Notes under the pieces: model-generated
Databases searched by the model: none
What the model saw: only the letters and a program-made list of their open reading frames with translations
Told to the model about the DNA's origin: nothing
Made by a program: the position numbers and the translations under genes
In this document: positions 47,229 through 58,886 of the stretch, one piece after another
Layout of the letters: each line of letters starts with the position of its first letter
Numbering within the stretch: the first letter of the stretch is position 1
Origin: Deltaproteobacteria bacterium
GTDB taxonomy: Bacteria; Desulfobacterota; Binatia; UBA9968
Length of the DNA stretch: 62,547 nucleotides
Assembly (NCBI GenBank): GCA_030688735.1
Contig: JAUYJC010000602.1
Location: 1-62,547 of the forward strand
Direction: 5' to 3'

Positions 47229-50200
47229 ATGAGCAACGCATTCATCGATATCAAGGGCGCCAAGCAGAACAACCTCAAGAATCTGGATTTGCAGATTCCG
47301 CTCAACGCGCTCACGGTGATCACCGGCGTGAGCGGCTCGGGAAAATCGACCCTAGCTTTCGACATTCTCTACGCCGAAGGCCAACGCCGCTATGTCGAAA
47401 GCTTCTCCGCCTACGCCCGCCAGTTCCTCGACCGCATGGACAAGCCCGACGTGGAATCGATCGAGGGGCTGCCGCCGACCATCGCCATCGACCAGAGCCG
47501 GCCGGTGAAGACTTCGCGCTCCACGGTCGGCACCATGACCGAGCTGCACGACCACTTCAAGCTGCTCTTTTCCAAGATCGCCGTGCTTCACTGCCGCGGT
47601 TGCGACCGCGTGGTGGAGCGCGACACCGCCCAGTCGGTCTTCAAAAAATTATCGACGCTGGCGGAAGGAACACCGGTCATCCTGACCTTTGCGCTGGCGC
47701 CCTCGGCGCTGCCCTGGGAAGAAATGAAGTCGGGCTTGCAGCGCGCCGGCTTTCACCGCCTGCTCTGCGGCCAAACCTTGCGCGAGCTGGAAGAGCTCAA
47801 TGAAAATCCAGCCGGCGGTGAAGCGCTGCAAGTCGTCGCCGACCGCTTTGCCTACCGGGCGCAAAACCGCAAGCGCATCTCGGATTCGTTGGAACAGGCG
47901 TTTCACTATGGCAAGGGAAAATTGAATCTCTTCCTGCCGCAGGAAGATTGGCGCCGCGAGCCGTTCAGCAACCACCTCCATTGCCCGCACTGCGATATCT
48001 CATACCGCGACCCGACAGCCAATCTCTTTTCTTTCAACAGTCCGCTCGGCGCGTGCGAGACCTGCCGCGGCTTTGGCCGGGTAATCGACATCGATCTCGA
48101 TCTGGTCGTTCCCGACCCCGGCAAATCACTTAGCGACGGCGCCATCAAGCCGTGGATCCATCGGGCGCGGCGCATGCGCCGCCTGCTCGATTTCTGCGAG
48201 CGCAAGAAAGTTCCGACGAACAAGCCCTACGGCGAACTGACGGAGAAGCAGAAGCAGCTCATCGTCAACGGCGGGGGCGAGTTCAAAGGCATCCGCGGCT
48301 GGTTCCGCCGTCTCGAACGGCGAAGTTACCGCATGCACGTGCGCGTGATGCTGGCGCGCTACCGCGCCTATCTGCTCTGCCCGGTGTGCCAGGGAAGCCG
48401 CCTCAAACCGGACCCGCTCCTTTATCGCATCGACGGCAAGAACATCGCTGAGATCAACGCCATGAGCGTGGGCGAGGCCCAGCGTTTTTTCGATGCGCTC
48501 AAGCCGGCGGGCGCCGCGGATCAAGTGGCGCGCCTGATCCTCGACGAGATTCGCCGCCGCCTCGGCTATCTGGTCGGCGTCGGACTCGAATACCTCACGC
48601 TGGACCGCCAGTCGCGCACCCTCTCCGGCGGCGAACTCGAGCGCGTCGATCTCACCACCGCCATCGGCTCGTCCCTGGTCAACACGCTCTATGTGCTCGA
48701 CGAGCCTTCCATCGGCCTGCACCCGCGCGACAGCCGGCGGTTGGTGGAAATTCTTCATCGCCTGCGCGCCAATCAAAATACCGTGGTCGTCGTCGAGCAT
48801 GATCCCGAAATCATCAAGGAGAGCGATTACATCATCGACCTCGGACCCAAGGCCGGTGAGCAGGGCGGGCAGATAATGTTCGCCGGCACCTACGACGCGC
48901 TGCTCACAGATGAGCGATCGCTCACCGCTGCTTACTTGAGCCGGCGCAGGGCGATTCCGTTCCCCAGCCGCAACCGCAAGCCGTTCTTGCAGCGCTCGAT
49001 CAAGATCAAGGGAGCCCGGGCCAACAATCTCAAAAATATCGACGTGGAGATTCCCCTCGGTATCTTCGTTTGCATTACCGGCGTTTCCGGCTCGGGAAAA
49101 TCCAGCCTGGTCGACGAGGTTATCCATCGCAACTTAAAAAAACTCAAAGAGGCGCCCACCGCCAACATCGTCGATTGCGCCGCCATCGAGGGGGCGGACA
49201 AGATTTCCGAGATCGTCCTGGTCGATCAGTCGCCGGTGGGCACCACGCCGCGCTCGAATCCGGCGACTTATATGAAAGCCTTCGACGCGGTTCGCCGGCT
49301 CTTCGCCGCCGCCGATCTGTCGCGCCTGCGCGGCTACGCCCCGGCGACTTTTTCTTTCAACGTGGAGGGCGGGCGCTGCGAGACCTGCCGCGGCGAAGGT
49401 TTTGAAAAGGTCGAGATGCAGTTTCTTTCCGACGTTTACACTTCCTGCCCGGAATGCCACGGCAGCCGCTACCGCGAGGAAATCCTGGAAGTCACCTACC
49501 GCGGTCGAAACATCCGGCAGGTTTTGGATCTGACGGTCACCGAAGCTTTGGAGTTCTTCAAAGACAGCGCGGAAATCAGGCAAGCTCTCTACCCGCTGCG
49601 CGCCGTCGGGCTGGAATATGTCCGTTTGGGGCAACCGCTTACGACGCTTTCGGGCGGCGAGTCGCAGCGGCTCAAATTGGCCGCGCACATGGCGCGAGCG
49701 AAGAAATCCGGCACGCTATTTATTTTTGACGAGCCGACCACCGGCCTGCACTTCCACGACATCGAAAGACTGCTGCGGGCTTTCAACGAGCTGATCGACC
49801 AGGGCCACTCCATCGTCGTCATCGAACATAACATGGAAGTGGTGAAATGCGCCGACCATATCATCGATCTAGGGCCGGAAGGCGGCGACGGCGGCGGCGA
49901 GATCATCGCGATCGGTACGCCCGATCAGATTGCGGAAGTCGACCGCTCTCACACGGGCGTTTACCTGCGGCCGTATCTCGACAAACAGACCTCATCCCCC
50001 TTCACCCCTGCCCTAGAGAGAAGTTCAAGGGTTCAAGAGTTCAAGGGTTCAAGGGTGGAAGACAACGCGATTACGATCGTCGGCGCCAAGGAGCATAACC
50101 TCAAGAACATCAGCCTGAACATCCCGCGCGACCGCTTCGTGGTCATCACCGGCTTGAGCGGCTCCGGCAAATCGTCGCTCGCCTTCGACATCATTTATGC

Positions 50201-52934
50201 CGAGGGGCAGCGGCGCTATATCGACAGTCTGTCCGCCTATGCGCGCCAGTTTCTCCAGATCATGGCGCGGCCCAACGTCGACCTGCTGGCCGGCATTCCG
50301 CCCACCGTCGCCATCGAGCAGCGCTTGAGCCAAGGTGGGCGAAACTCGACGGTAGCGACGGTCACCGAGATCTATCATTATCTCCGTTTGCTCTATTCCA
50401 AGGTCGGCAAGCAACATTGCGTTAAGTGCGGCCGGCAGATTCGCTCGCTCACGCGCAGCCAAATCCTCGACCGCATCGGCCGCGGCTTTCGCGGCAAAGA
50501 GGTCATGGTCTTGAGCCCCATCGTGCGCGGGCGCAAAGGGTTTCACAAAGAAGTCATCGACGGGGCCCGCCGCCTCGGCTACCGCCGCGCCCGCATCGAC
50601 GGCGAGGCGGTCGACCTCCGATCTCCCGCACTGTTCAACGGGCTCGAACGGTATAAAGAGCACGACATCGACATCGTCATCGGCAAGGCCAAGGCTGGCG
50701 GCCGCGAAGTCGAATTGATGGTCGATCGGGGACTACGCCTGGGCAACGGCGTCATTCATCTGATCACCGAAGGCGGCGAACAGATTTTCAACCGGCGGCT
50801 CTTCTGCCTCCCCTGCGGCATCGGCTACGAGCCGTTGGACCCGCGGCTTTTTTCGTTCAACAGCCGCCAGGGTGCTTGCGCGCAGTGCGGTGGCATGGGC
50901 TTTCAGTGGGATTTCGCTCCCGAACTGATCTTCGCCGATCCGCGCAAGTCCGTTCGCGCTTCCCTCACCGCCATCGCTGATTCCTTCAGCGCCAACGCGG
51001 CGCACTTGCAGCGCGCCGTGCAACGGCTGCTCAAGGAATTGGCAAGCCACATCGATCCCGACAAATCCTTTGGCCGGCTGGCGAAAAAAACCCGCGAAGA
51101 AATTCTCAACGGCGGCAGCGGGCCTGCCCGCCGCCAGGCAGGCGGCCGGGCGGCTTTCGGCGGCGTGATTCCCTATTTAAGAGAGATCTGGAAAGACGGC
51201 GCAGACGAAGCGAACAACGAGCTATCCGCATTGCTCAACGAGTCTCCTTGCGGAACCTGCCAGGGCCGCAGGCTCAACTCGCGGGCGCAGGCCGTGCGCG
51301 TCGACGGTAAAAGCATCTGGCAGGTCACGGCGCTGTCGGTGGAGGAAGCGAAAGAGTACTTCGACGCGCTGAACCTCGGGCAAGGTAAAGATGGCAATGC
51401 CGAGCGCGACCGCGCCGTGGCCGAAAAAATTACCAGGGAAATCCAGCAGCGGTTGAACTTCCTCTCGGAAGTGGGCTTGCCCTATCTCACGCTCGACCGG
51501 CGCGCCGACACCCTTTCCGGCGGCGAGGCCCAGCGCATCCGCCTGGCGGCGCAACTCGGCTCCAACCTGCGCGGCGTCTGCTACATTCTCGACGAGCCCA
51601 CCATCGGTCTTCACCCGCGCGACAACGCCATGCTGCTAGGCACGCTCAAACGGCTCCGAAAGGTCGGCAACAGCGTGCTGGTCGTCGAGCATGACGAGGC
51701 AACCATCGAAGCGGCGGACTTGATCGTCGATCTGGGGCCGGGCGCGGGAGTTAACGGCGGCCATGTGGTCGCCATCGGCTCGCCGGCGGAGATCAGGAAC
51801 AACCCGGACTCGCTCACGGGCGCGTTTCTCCGCGCCGAGAAAAAACGGCTCGGGCCGCTACGGGAATTCAAGAAGTCACACTGGCTCACCATCCGCGGCG
51901 CCAAGGCGAATAATTTAAAAAATCTCGACGTGCGCCTGCCGCTCGGCATGTGGACTTGCATCACGGGCATTTCGGGATCGGGCAAGAGCACGCTGGTGAA
52001 GGAAGTCTTATACAAGGGCCTTAAAATGAAGCTCGGCCAGTTCGCCGGACGACCGGGCGTTCACAAAGAGATCGCCGGCTGGCAGTCCCTCACTCGCGTC
52101 GTCGAAGTCGATCAAACGCCGATCGGCAAAACGCCGCGCTCGGTGCCCGCCTCCTATGTCGGCCTGCTCGACGAGATCCGCAAGATCTATACGCTGACAC
52201 CCGAGGCGCGGCTACGCGGCTACACGCCGAGCCGTTTTTCGTTCAACGTCAAGGGGGGCCGCTGCGAAGAGTGCGCGGGCCAGGGAAAAATCCGCAAAGA
52301 AATGAATTTCCTTCCGGACGTCTTCATCGACTGCGACGCCTGCGACGGCGCGCGTTTCAACGAAGAAACGCTGAGCGTTCGTTACAACGACAAGAGCATC
52401 GCCGACGTTTTTCGCATGACCGTGGCAGAGGCCGTGCCGTTCTTTCACGCTTTTCCGAAGCTCGCCCGCCCGCTCAAGATCCTCGACGACATCGGCATGG
52501 GCTACATCACCCTCGGCCAGGCGAGCAACACGCTTTCCGGCGGCGAAGCGCAGAGGATCAAGCTCGCCTACGAACTTGGAAAAGAATCCCACGGCAAAAC
52601 GCTTTACGTCCTGGATGAGCCCACCACGGGGCTCCATTTCGCCGACGTGGAAAAACTCATCCATATACTCCACCGCCTGGTCGAGATGGGAAACAGCGTC
52701 GTCACCATCGAGCATAATCTCGACATCATCAAAGAGGCCGACTATCTCGTCGACTTAGGGCCGGAGGGCGGCGAGCAAGGCGGCCGCCTGGTCGCCTGCG
52801 GATCGCCGCTGGAGATCATTCAAGACGGCAAGCAATCCTACACCGCCCGCTTCCTGCGCGATTATCTGAACGGCGGTGCGACGAAGCCGGAAACTGCACG
52901 GCGCAAACCTGCCCACACTGAGGTATCGGCGTAG
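47229..52934 (+). CDS. uvrA: Double-length (tandem-fused) excinuclease ABC subunit A
   Basis: 1901 aa with four Walker A motifs ([52 protein letters not shown]) and four LSGGE signatures. Confidence 0.97.
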   Translation: MSNAFIDIKGAKQNNLKNLDLQIPLNALTVITGVSGSGKSTLAFDILYAEGQRRYVESFSAYARQFLDRMDKPDVESIEGLPPTIAIDQSRPVKTSRSTVGTMTELHDHFKLLFSKIAVLHCRGCDRVVERDTAQSVFKKLSTLAEGTPVILTFALAPSALPWEEMKSGLQRAGFHRLLCGQTLRELEELNENPAGGEALQVVADRFAYRAQNRKRISDSLEQAFHYGKGKLNLFLPQEDWRREPFSNHLHCPHCDISYRDPTANLFSFNSPLGACETCRGFGRVIDIDLDLVVPDPGKSLSDGAIKPWIHRARRMRRLLDFCERKKVPTNKPYGELTEKQKQLIVNGGGEFKGIRGWFRRLERRSYRMHVRVMLARYRAYLLCPVCQGSRLKPDPLLYRIDGKNIAEINAMSVGEAQRFFDALKPAGAADQVARLILDEIRRRLGYLVGVGLEYLTLDRQSRTLSGGELERVDLTTAIGSSLVNTLYVLDEPSIGLHPRDSRRLVEILHRLRANQNTVVVVEHDPEIIKESDYIIDLGPKAGEQGGQIMFAGTYDALLTDERSLTAAYLSRRRAIPFPSRNRKPFLQRSIKIKGARANNLKNIDVEIPLGIFVCITGVSGSGKSSLVDEVIHRNLKKLKEAPTANIVDCAAIEGADKISEIVLVDQSPVGTTPRSNPATYMKAFDAVRRLFAAADLSRLRGYAPATFSFNVEGGRCETCRGEGFEKVEMQFLSDVYTSCPECHGSRYREEILEVTYRGRNIRQVLDLTVTEALEFFKDSAEIRQALYPLRAVGLEYVRLGQPLTTLSGGESQRLKLAAHMARAKKSGTLFIFDEPTTGLHFHDIERLLRAFNELIDQGHSIVVIEHNMEVVKCADHIIDLGPEGGDGGGEIIAIGTPDQIAEVDRSHTGVYLRPYLDKQTSSPFTPALERSSRVQEFKGSRVEDNAITIVGAKEHNLKNISLNIPRDRFVVITGLSGSGKSSLAFDIIYAEGQRRYIDSLSAYARQFLQIMARPNVDLLAGIPPTVAIEQRLSQGGRNSTVATVTEIYHYLRLLYSKVGKQHCVKCGRQIRSLTRSQILDRIGRGFRGKEVMVLSPIVRGRKGFHKEVIDGARRLGYRRARIDGEAVDLRSPALFNGLERYKEHDIDIVIGKAKAGGREVELMVDRGLRLGNGVIHLITEGGEQIFNRRLFCLPCGIGYEPLDPRLFSFNSRQGACAQCGGMGFQWDFAPELIFADPRKSVRASLTAIADSFSANAAHLQRAVQRLLKELASHIDPDKSFGRLAKKTREEILNGGSGPARRQAGGRAAFGGVIPYLREIWKDGADEANNELSALLNESPCGTCQGRRLNSRAQAVRVDGKSIWQVTALSVEEAKEYFDALNLGQGKDGNAERDRAVAEKITREIQQRLNFLSEVGLPYLTLDRRADTLSGGEAQRIRLAAQLGSNLRGVCYILDEPTIGLHPRDNAMLLGTLKRLRKVGNSVLVVEHDEATIEAADLIVDLGPGAGVNGGHVVAIGSPAEIRNNPDSLTGAFLRAEKKRLGPLREFKKSHWLTIRGAKANNLKNLDVRLPLGMWTCITGISGSGKSTLVKEVLYKGLKMKLGQFAGRPGVHKEIAGWQSLTRVVEVDQTPIGKTPRSVPASYVGLLDEIRKIYTLTPEARLRGYTPSRFSFNVKGGRCEECAGQGKIRKEMNFLPDVFIDCDACDGARFNEETLSVRYNDKSIADVFRMTVAEAVPFFHAFPKLARPLKILDDIGMGYITLGQASNTLSGGEAQRIKLAYELGKESHGKTLYVLDEPTTGLHFADVEKLIHILHRLVEMGNSVVTIEHNLDIIKEADYLVDLGPEGGEQGGRLVACGSPLEIIQDGKQSYTARFLRDYLNGGATKPETARRKPAHTEVSA

Positions 52935-52935
52935 C

Positions 52936-53328
52936 ATGGCAAATCGAATCCTGTCGCTGGTAGGCCACGGCCTGTGTCTGCGCTGTCCGCGCTGCGGCGT
53001 CGGGCCGCTGTACGCAAAACCTTTTCGAATGCATTCCAACTGTCGCCAGTGTGACCTGCAGTTCGAACGGGAGCAGGGCTATTTCGTCGGCGCCATCTAC
53101 ATCAACTACGCCGCCACCGTGGCGATCGCCGTGCCCGGCTTCTTTCTCCTCGACGCTTTCACCGGCATGACGATCAACCAGCAACTCGCTCTCTGGGTTC
53201 CCTTCGCAATCATTTTTCCGCTGCTCTTCTTTCACCACTCTCGGAGTCTCTGGCTGGTGGTGGATCATTATTTTAATCCCACCGCGCCTCTCTACGGCAT
53301 CCCGCCGCAAGAGTCTCCTGACCGCTGA
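52936..53328 (+). CDS. DUF983-like Zn-ribbon membrane protein
   Basis: GLCLRCPRCGVGPLYAKPFRMHSNCRQCDLQFEREQGYFVGAIYINYAAT, then two TM segments. Confidence 0.85.
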   Translation: MANRILSLVGHGLCLRCPRCGVGPLYAKPFRMHSNCRQCDLQFEREQGYFVGAIYINYAATVAIAVPGFFLLDAFTGMTINQQLALWVPFAIIFPLLFFHHSRSLWLVVDHYFNPTAPLYGIPPQESPDR

Positions 53329-53504
53329 CGCGCCAATTCACAGGCGCTGTTTCGATCGCGGTCTCATGCGGTTGCGCGCGGAAAAATCTATTATGTCAGC
53401 CGTGTGCCCCCAATTCGACTTGAGCGGGAGCGCACTGCTTCGGTGAGTTGACTTGTCGCCCAGGTCTGAGCTAACTTCCACTCAATTCAGAGCTTGCTAG
53501 CAAA

Positions 53505-54270
53505 ATGAATCGGCATTCAGTACCAAATGCGATCTATGGTTTGCCCGGAAGGCCTGCGGATGGGGGCTCGAATCCCCGCTTTTACGAGTTTGATGATGGG
53601 GCCACACGGCTCGTAAAATGGCACCCGTCTGCACATGGTGCAAAAGCCTGTTATAATTGAACTTGTCGCTTCTCGGCTCGGGCAGTTGATCGGAGCACCG
53701 ATCTTGCGCGGTGGCGTCGTTTACGTGCCCAAGGAAATAATTCCGGGCGATCATTTAGCGGTTGGCGCCAAAGAAGGATTTCACTTCGGCGTTTACATGA
53801 TGGACGGCGGTAATTTTGTGCCTACGCAACACTACACGGAGATCGAGAATACCTCACAGTTGCCATACGCCGGCGTTTTTCTTGCCTGGCTAGCGATTGG
53901 GGATCAAGAGGGCCATAATCAATACTTGCAACAGCTAGAAGTGGGCGGCGTTAAAACCAAACGCTTTAAGCTGGTGGATATGGGATTCATGTTCGGGAGC
54001 CCAGGTTGGACAAAGGGCAGCATCGTTAAGGTTCATGACCAGTATAAAATTCCAACTCATTTGGCCGGAAAGCTTACATTCGAAAAGCTTAAACCGGCAA
54101 TTAAAGAGCTTACAGCAATTGATAATGAATCAATCCGCCAATGTTTCGATGATTGCCCGGAGGAATGGGGAATTTCGAACGAAGATAGAGAAGCCGGAGC
54201 TAACAACGTTTGCGCGGCGAAGGACAACATCGAAGAGATTATCCGTAAAGGAAATCCTTCGATCCGTTGA
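53505..54270 (+). pseudogene. HipA_2-like kinase-fold protein with one +1 frameshift near the N-terminus
   Basis: Frame from 53505: MNRHSVPNAIYGLPGRPADGGSNPRFYEFDDGATRLVKWHPSAHGAKACYN, continuing after removal of one T at 53657-53658 into ELVASRLGQLIGAPILRG... of ORF 53635..54270. Confidence 0.7.
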
Positions 54271-54284
54271 ATTGGGAGGTAGTT

Positions 54285-55094
54285 ATGCCATTCGGCGCGT
54301 ACTCAGTCGTGCGCTTTAGCAACAATGCCAGCGATCAACGCGTTAATGTTGGAGTCTTAGTGTGGCATCCATTGGAGGGGGTTAAGTACAAATTCTCACC
54401 GTCACTTGATCGGATTCAGGCGGTTGACCCTCGGGTTTCGATTTCGTCGGTCAAGGAGCAATTGGAAGTCATCCGAAGTGAATTAGCGAGTCCCGTCTCA
54501 GAGGAAGGGCCTGTGACTCTAAACCATTTATCTTCGTGGTTTAAGAACGGCGTCGAGGTCAGCACACCCTATCCTGCTCGGATCGCCAGCGCCGACGAGC
54601 TCTTAGACCGGCTCTACGAAACGCTTGTTTACCCCGTTCCAGAGATCCAGCGTGCGAGCTCCCAACGGCAATTTGAGCGTTCTTTCGAAAAAACGCTCAA
54701 GAACGTAATCAAGGATGTTGCCCCGAAGATTAAATGCGAGCGCCTAGGAACTCGGAAGATCGGTAAAGTTCTCGTGAACGTTGGTATTCGTACTACGGGT
54801 CCTCATCACAAGACTCTCTGGCATCCTCTTTCATTGCTGTCCAAAAGACGGCCAGATGAACAAATCGCTTTGTCAAAGGCAACTGCGATGGATATCAACG
54901 TGATCCGAGCATCTGCAAACGGATTCACTAATTACAAGCACCTGGTGACGCTTCAGACGCCGAGAGTGAAAGACGCGCATGCGCTCAAAGATTCTGTAGA
55001 CTGGTTAAAGCATGAGGCTGACGACGTGATCGAGGTGAGAGAAACTCAGGACTTAGGGCGTTTAATTCAGCAAGCTATCCAGGTTCCCACATAA
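54285..55094 (+). CDS. DUF3037-like protein paired with the HipA_2-like gene
   Basis: MPFGAYSVVRFSNNASDQRVNVGVLVWHPLEGVKYKFSPSLDRIQAVDPR. Confidence 0.65.
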   Translation: MPFGAYSVVRFSNNASDQRVNVGVLVWHPLEGVKYKFSPSLDRIQAVDPRVSISSVKEQLEVIRSELASPVSEEGPVTLNHLSSWFKNGVEVSTPYPARIASADELLDRLYETLVYPVPEIQRASSQRQFERSFEKTLKNVIKDVAPKIKCERLGTRKIGKVLVNVGIRTTGPHHKTLWHPLSLLSKRRPDEQIALSKATAMDINVIRASANGFTNYKHLVTLQTPRVKDAHALKDSVDWLKHEADDVIEVRETQDLGRLIQQAIQVPT

Positions 55095-55133
55095 ACGGTT
55101 CCAGGCCTTTTGACAGGTGCCAAAGTATCGCTC

Positions 55134-55562
55134 TTACGCGTCAAATGGGTGGACAGCTTTTGTCACAGCCTCATTCACCTCGCTCATCTGCCGCACCATC
55201 GCATACGCCCACTTCCCGTACGTTCCATCCGCGTTCACCGCGTCAACCCATCGCTTTGTTGCCCCGGCCTTGGTCTCCGCTAACGGATTGAAACCTTTGG
55301 TTTCGAGAACCAAGTGCATTGGCGGCGCCGTCTTCAGCGTCACGATAAAGTCAGGCACGTAGTCGTGCGGTTGGCCGTTGTGCAAGTAAGGAATCGCGAA
55401 CCCGACCCCGGCGTTTTTCACGGAACCATCGACCATCCGGTACTTGATGTCGTAGTTGCCTGCCCTGAGCTGAGTCGAAGGGATGAAGTCCAACTCCTCG
55501 TCCGTGAACCCGTACCGCGCCGCCAGCACCCGGTCGATTTCGTCGCGGATAGGTTGAGACAA
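55134..55562 (-). pseudogene. C-terminal remnant of a helicase-type restriction endonuclease, possibly chimeric with a methylase tail
   Basis: MSQPIRDEIDRVLAARYGFTDEELDFIPS...NYDIKYRMVDGSVKNAGVGFAIPYLHNGQPHDYVPDFIVTLKTAPPMHLVLETKGFNPL...ATKRWVDAVNADGTYGKWAYAMV; no helicase domain upstream. Confidence 0.65.
55459..55482 (-). repeat. 24-nt dispersed element (CCCTTCGACTCAGCTCAGGGCAGG on minus strand)
   Basis: 23/24 identical to 6043-6066. Confidence 0.85.
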
Positions 55563-55661
55563 GCTCGGGCGAAATTCCCAACGAGAAAGAGAAAACTGCC
55601 CATTCGACTAGCGTATTCATTCCCTCATTCAAGCCGCCCCCGGCTGAGAACCCGGTTACCG

Positions 55662-58600
55662 TTACGCCGCCCATTTGAGACCTTGGCTTGCGTAGTTGAG
55701 CATCAAATCAAACACACTGTCGCATTTTTCTTTGAAGACAATGCGGTCGTAGCTCTCCGGCAGATGGGTGTGCAAAACCTCCTCAACTGCCGACTGAACC
55801 CTGCGCTTGGTTTGCGAGTCCTTGAACCAGTCTTGAACGAGAACCTTTGGCGTCTCTTCGCGCAAACGATGTAGGAGGGACTTCGCAGCCAACCGGACTT
55901 TTTGCGTTTCCTCCTTCGTCATCTTGTCCTTTTTCAGCAAGTCGAACAGTTCAAGTTCGTCCTCCGTCAGACCTTCCCGAATGTGACGCTCAGACTCTTC
56001 TTTCAAGTCCTTTGTGAATTTGACCAGATCGTCGAAGTAATTGTCCGCTGAGGAACTGCCGGCGTTGTAGGCGTCAATGATCCCCTGCAACCGCTGGGCA
56101 AAGTCGGTGCGCGTCGCGTTCTGTTTCATCATCTGATCGAGCTTGTGCTGGATAAAGGCTCGCAGATCGGCGATCTCGATGTTCTTGTAGGTCGCGAGTT
56201 GGAACTCTTCTTTGAGTTTCTCGAAGTCTATTTTGCTCAAATCCCACGTCTTGCCTGATTGCACAATGCGCCATTCGGCCTTGTGCTCGTGGACGAACTC
56301 GGCTTTGTCCACTACAAGACTTTCGTCCAGCAGTTGACCGACGCGAACACTCACGGCATCGATATCTTTTTGCTCGATGATAGCATCCACGACGCCGCGC
56401 AGGTATTGAAATACGGCGACCGTGCGCACAACTGGACTGCGCAGAATCTCCGGTTTGCACGCTTCGTAGAGGGAGGTGATTGTGTTCTCGTAAACGGCAA
56501 AGCCCTTGCGCCACTCGTCTTGGCTCAACAACAGGTCGGCATATTCCTTGAAAAGGCTGACATTCTTGAAAACATCTTTGCCTTTCAACAGGAAGTCGAC
56601 GTCAACACCCTTCTCGTAACAGAACTCCTTACCTTGCACGATGGAGTCGTCGAGGAGTTTGAACAGCACCCTCTTTTCCTGGACCGGCCCCTCCTCCTGT
56701 CCCTCCTGTCCCTTGGCATAATCTCTCAACGCTTTCCGCATGTTTCGAAAGACGTTGTAATAATCGACAATTTCGCCGATCCTCTTTTCGACGCCGTTGA
56801 TCTTCCATGAAGTCACCCGGTTCGCCCGGGCGATGGTCTGCATCAAGGTGTGATCCTTCATCGGCTTGTCGAGATAGAGCGTCGAGACTGTCGGGGCGTC
56901 GAAGCCCGTCAACCACATGGCGCAGATGAACACCAGTTGCAGCGGATGCTCAGGATCTTTGAAGTTGTATTCCACGTCATGGCCGTGCTTATCGAGTCTG
57001 TTCATCCGGGCACGGTGCGGTTTGATATCCAGCTTTTGCTTCGCGAACTTTTTCTCTTCGTCGGCCTCCTCGCTAACGATTACGGCCATCTCTGCGGACC
57101 GCATGTAATCCACGGTTTTCTTCAAACGTTCCTTTTCCAATTCATTCTTTGAGTTTTTGATCTGGCCGCGCAGTTGTTTGACCTGCTCCTTCCAAAGTCG
57201 TTGGACTTTGTCATACATCTTTACGGCGGTGAACTTGTCGAGCGAGACGACCATTCCCTTGCCCAGGTAGCCCCGCCGCGGGAAGTGATAAACGATGTCC
57301 TTGGCGATTTCTTCCAACCGGTCGTCGCGCTTGATGACCTCGATCTCCGCCGCGAACTTGTTCTCCAGTTTTGCCTGCTGCGCGTCGTCGAGATTCTCGT
57401 CCTCCAGAATTTGGTAGAACTCTTCGCTAAGATTTTCGTTCTGGATGAGCACCTGGGGGACGCGCTTCTCGTAAAACAAGGGCACGGTTGCCCCATCGTC
57501 CATGGACTGCTGGAAATTGTATTCCGAGACGTAGTCACCGAACCACTGGTTCGTCTTGCGCTGACGCCCCAGCAATGGCGTGCCGGTAAAGGCGATATAC
57601 AGGGCGTTCTTAAGTCCCGCCCGCATGTTTTCCGCGAGATCCTTGTATTGCGTGCGGTGCGCTTCGTCTACGATCACGATAATATCGTCGCGAGGCGAGA
57701 GCAGTGGATACGCTTTGCCCTTGGGCCAGCGAAATTTGTGAATGAGTGTAAAAACCAACCTCTTGTTCTGACCGAGGAACTTGCGCATCTCCTCGCTGTC
57801 CTTAGGTTGGGCAGCTTCGGCTTCGGTTACTGTGCCGGTGTGCAGAAAATTCCGGTAAATCTGTCCATCCAAATCGTCGCGGTCCGTGACGACTACGAAC
57901 GTGAAATTGCCCGTCTGCTTCCGGAAGATCTTGCGGGCGTAGAAAATCATAGAGAAACTCTTACCGGAACCCTGTGTGTGCCAGAACACGCCGAGCTTGC
58001 CGTTAAGCTCGTCGCGTTTGAGAAAGGTGTCATAGGCTCGATTCACTCCGATGAACTGGTGGTTCTGGGCTATGATCTTCTCGTTTTCCTTGTAGTAGAG
58101 GATGAAGTTCTCGACGTAGTCCAGCAGCTTCCGCCGGGCGAACAAGCCCTCGATCACGCGCTCCAGGCTGGTGCCTTTCTCGCGGATCTGCTCACGGTCA
58201 ATCTTCTCCCTCTCGTCCTCCGCCCGCAGCCAGTTGAAGAAATACTCCCAATCCGCCGCAAAGCTGCCTACCTTCGTCTCGATGCCGTTCGACAAGACGC
58301 AGAACGCGTTCGCCAGATAGAGCTGGGGAATGTCGGTCCGGTAATTCACCACGTTGTCATCGAAAGCAGCTCGAAGTTTGACGTTCGAGTTTTTCAATTC
58401 AATAAAGACCAGCGGGATGCCGTTGACGTATAGCAACACGTCGGGACGGCGGAAGCCGCGCTCCCCTTTGATCCAAAGCTGCGTGACCGCCAGATAACGG
58501 TTCTCGTCCGGCTGGTTGAAATTAATCAACTGCACGCGCTCCTGCTGCTTCTGGCCTTTGGCGTTGTCGAACTCTACCGGGATCCCATCGCGCAGGAGGT

Positions 58601-58886
58601 TGTAAATATCCCGGTTTGCAGCGACGAGCGACATGGCTCGACGCCGATCGAGCAGCTTGTCCAGCGCGTCATCTACGGCCTTGGATGGGATGTCCGGGTT
58701 CAGCCGACTGGCGGCTTCCCTGACCCGATCCACCAGAATCACTTCGCGCTTGTTGGTCCGGTGGGAGCCATCGTTCAAATTCTCTGGGTCTTCCGTGTAA
58801 CAGTCGAGCGAGTCGAAACCGTGCAGATGCTCAAGTCTCTGCACCAGCGCCTGCTCAATCTGCTCCTCGGAGATGAAATTAGGCAT
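55662..58886 (-). CDS. hsdR: Type I restriction endonuclease R subunit
   Basis: 1074 aa; HTQGSGKSFSMIFYARKI, IIVIVDEAHRTQYKDLAENMR, IAFTGTPLLG. Confidence 0.97.
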   Translation of the reverse strand: MPNFISEEQIEQALVQRLEHLHGFDSLDCYTEDPENLNDGSHRTNKREVILVDRVREAASRLNPDIPSKAVDDALDKLLDRRRAMSLVAANRDIYNLLRDGIPVEFDNAKGQKQQERVQLINFNQPDENRYLAVTQLWIKGERGFRRPDVLLYVNGIPLVFIELKNSNVKLRAAFDDNVVNYRTDIPQLYLANAFCVLSNGIETKVGSFAADWEYFFNWLRAEDEREKIDREQIREKGTSLERVIEGLFARRKLLDYVENFILYYKENEKIIAQNHQFIGVNRAYDTFLKRDELNGKLGVFWHTQGSGKSFSMIFYARKIFRKQTGNFTFVVVTDRDDLDGQIYRNFLHTGTVTEAEAAQPKDSEEMRKFLGQNKRLVFTLIHKFRWPKGKAYPLLSPRDDIIVIVDEAHRTQYKDLAENMRAGLKNALYIAFTGTPLLGRQRKTNQWFGDYVSEYNFQQSMDDGATVPLFYEKRVPQVLIQNENLSEEFYQILEDENLDDAQQAKLENKFAAEIEVIKRDDRLEEIAKDIVYHFPRRGYLGKGMVVSLDKFTAVKMYDKVQRLWKEQVKQLRGQIKNSKNELEKERLKKTVDYMRSAEMAVIVSEEADEEKKFAKQKLDIKPHRARMNRLDKHGHDVEYNFKDPEHPLQLVFICAMWLTGFDAPTVSTLYLDKPMKDHTLMQTIARANRVTSWKINGVEKRIGEIVDYYNVFRNMRKALRDYAKGQEGQEEGPVQEKRVLFKLLDDSIVQGKEFCYEKGVDVDFLLKGKDVFKNVSLFKEYADLLLSQDEWRKGFAVYENTITSLYEACKPEILRSPVVRTVAVFQYLRGVVDAIIEQKDIDAVSVRVGQLLDESLVVDKAEFVHEHKAEWRIVQSGKTWDLSKIDFEKLKEEFQLATYKNIEIADLRAFIQHKLDQMMKQNATRTDFAQRLQGIIDAYNAGSSSADNYFDDLVKFTKDLKEESERHIREGLTEDELELFDLLKKDKMTKEETQKVRLAAKSLLHRLREETPKVLVQDWFKDSQTKRRVQSAVEEVLHTHLPESYDRIVFKEKCDSVFDLMLNYASQGLKWAA

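Noticed and set aside
53550-53585. tRNA T-arm-like string ggggctcgaatcccc
   Set aside because: No acceptor, D or anticodon arms fit around it; it lies inside the HipA_2-like reading frame (DGGSNPRFYEF).
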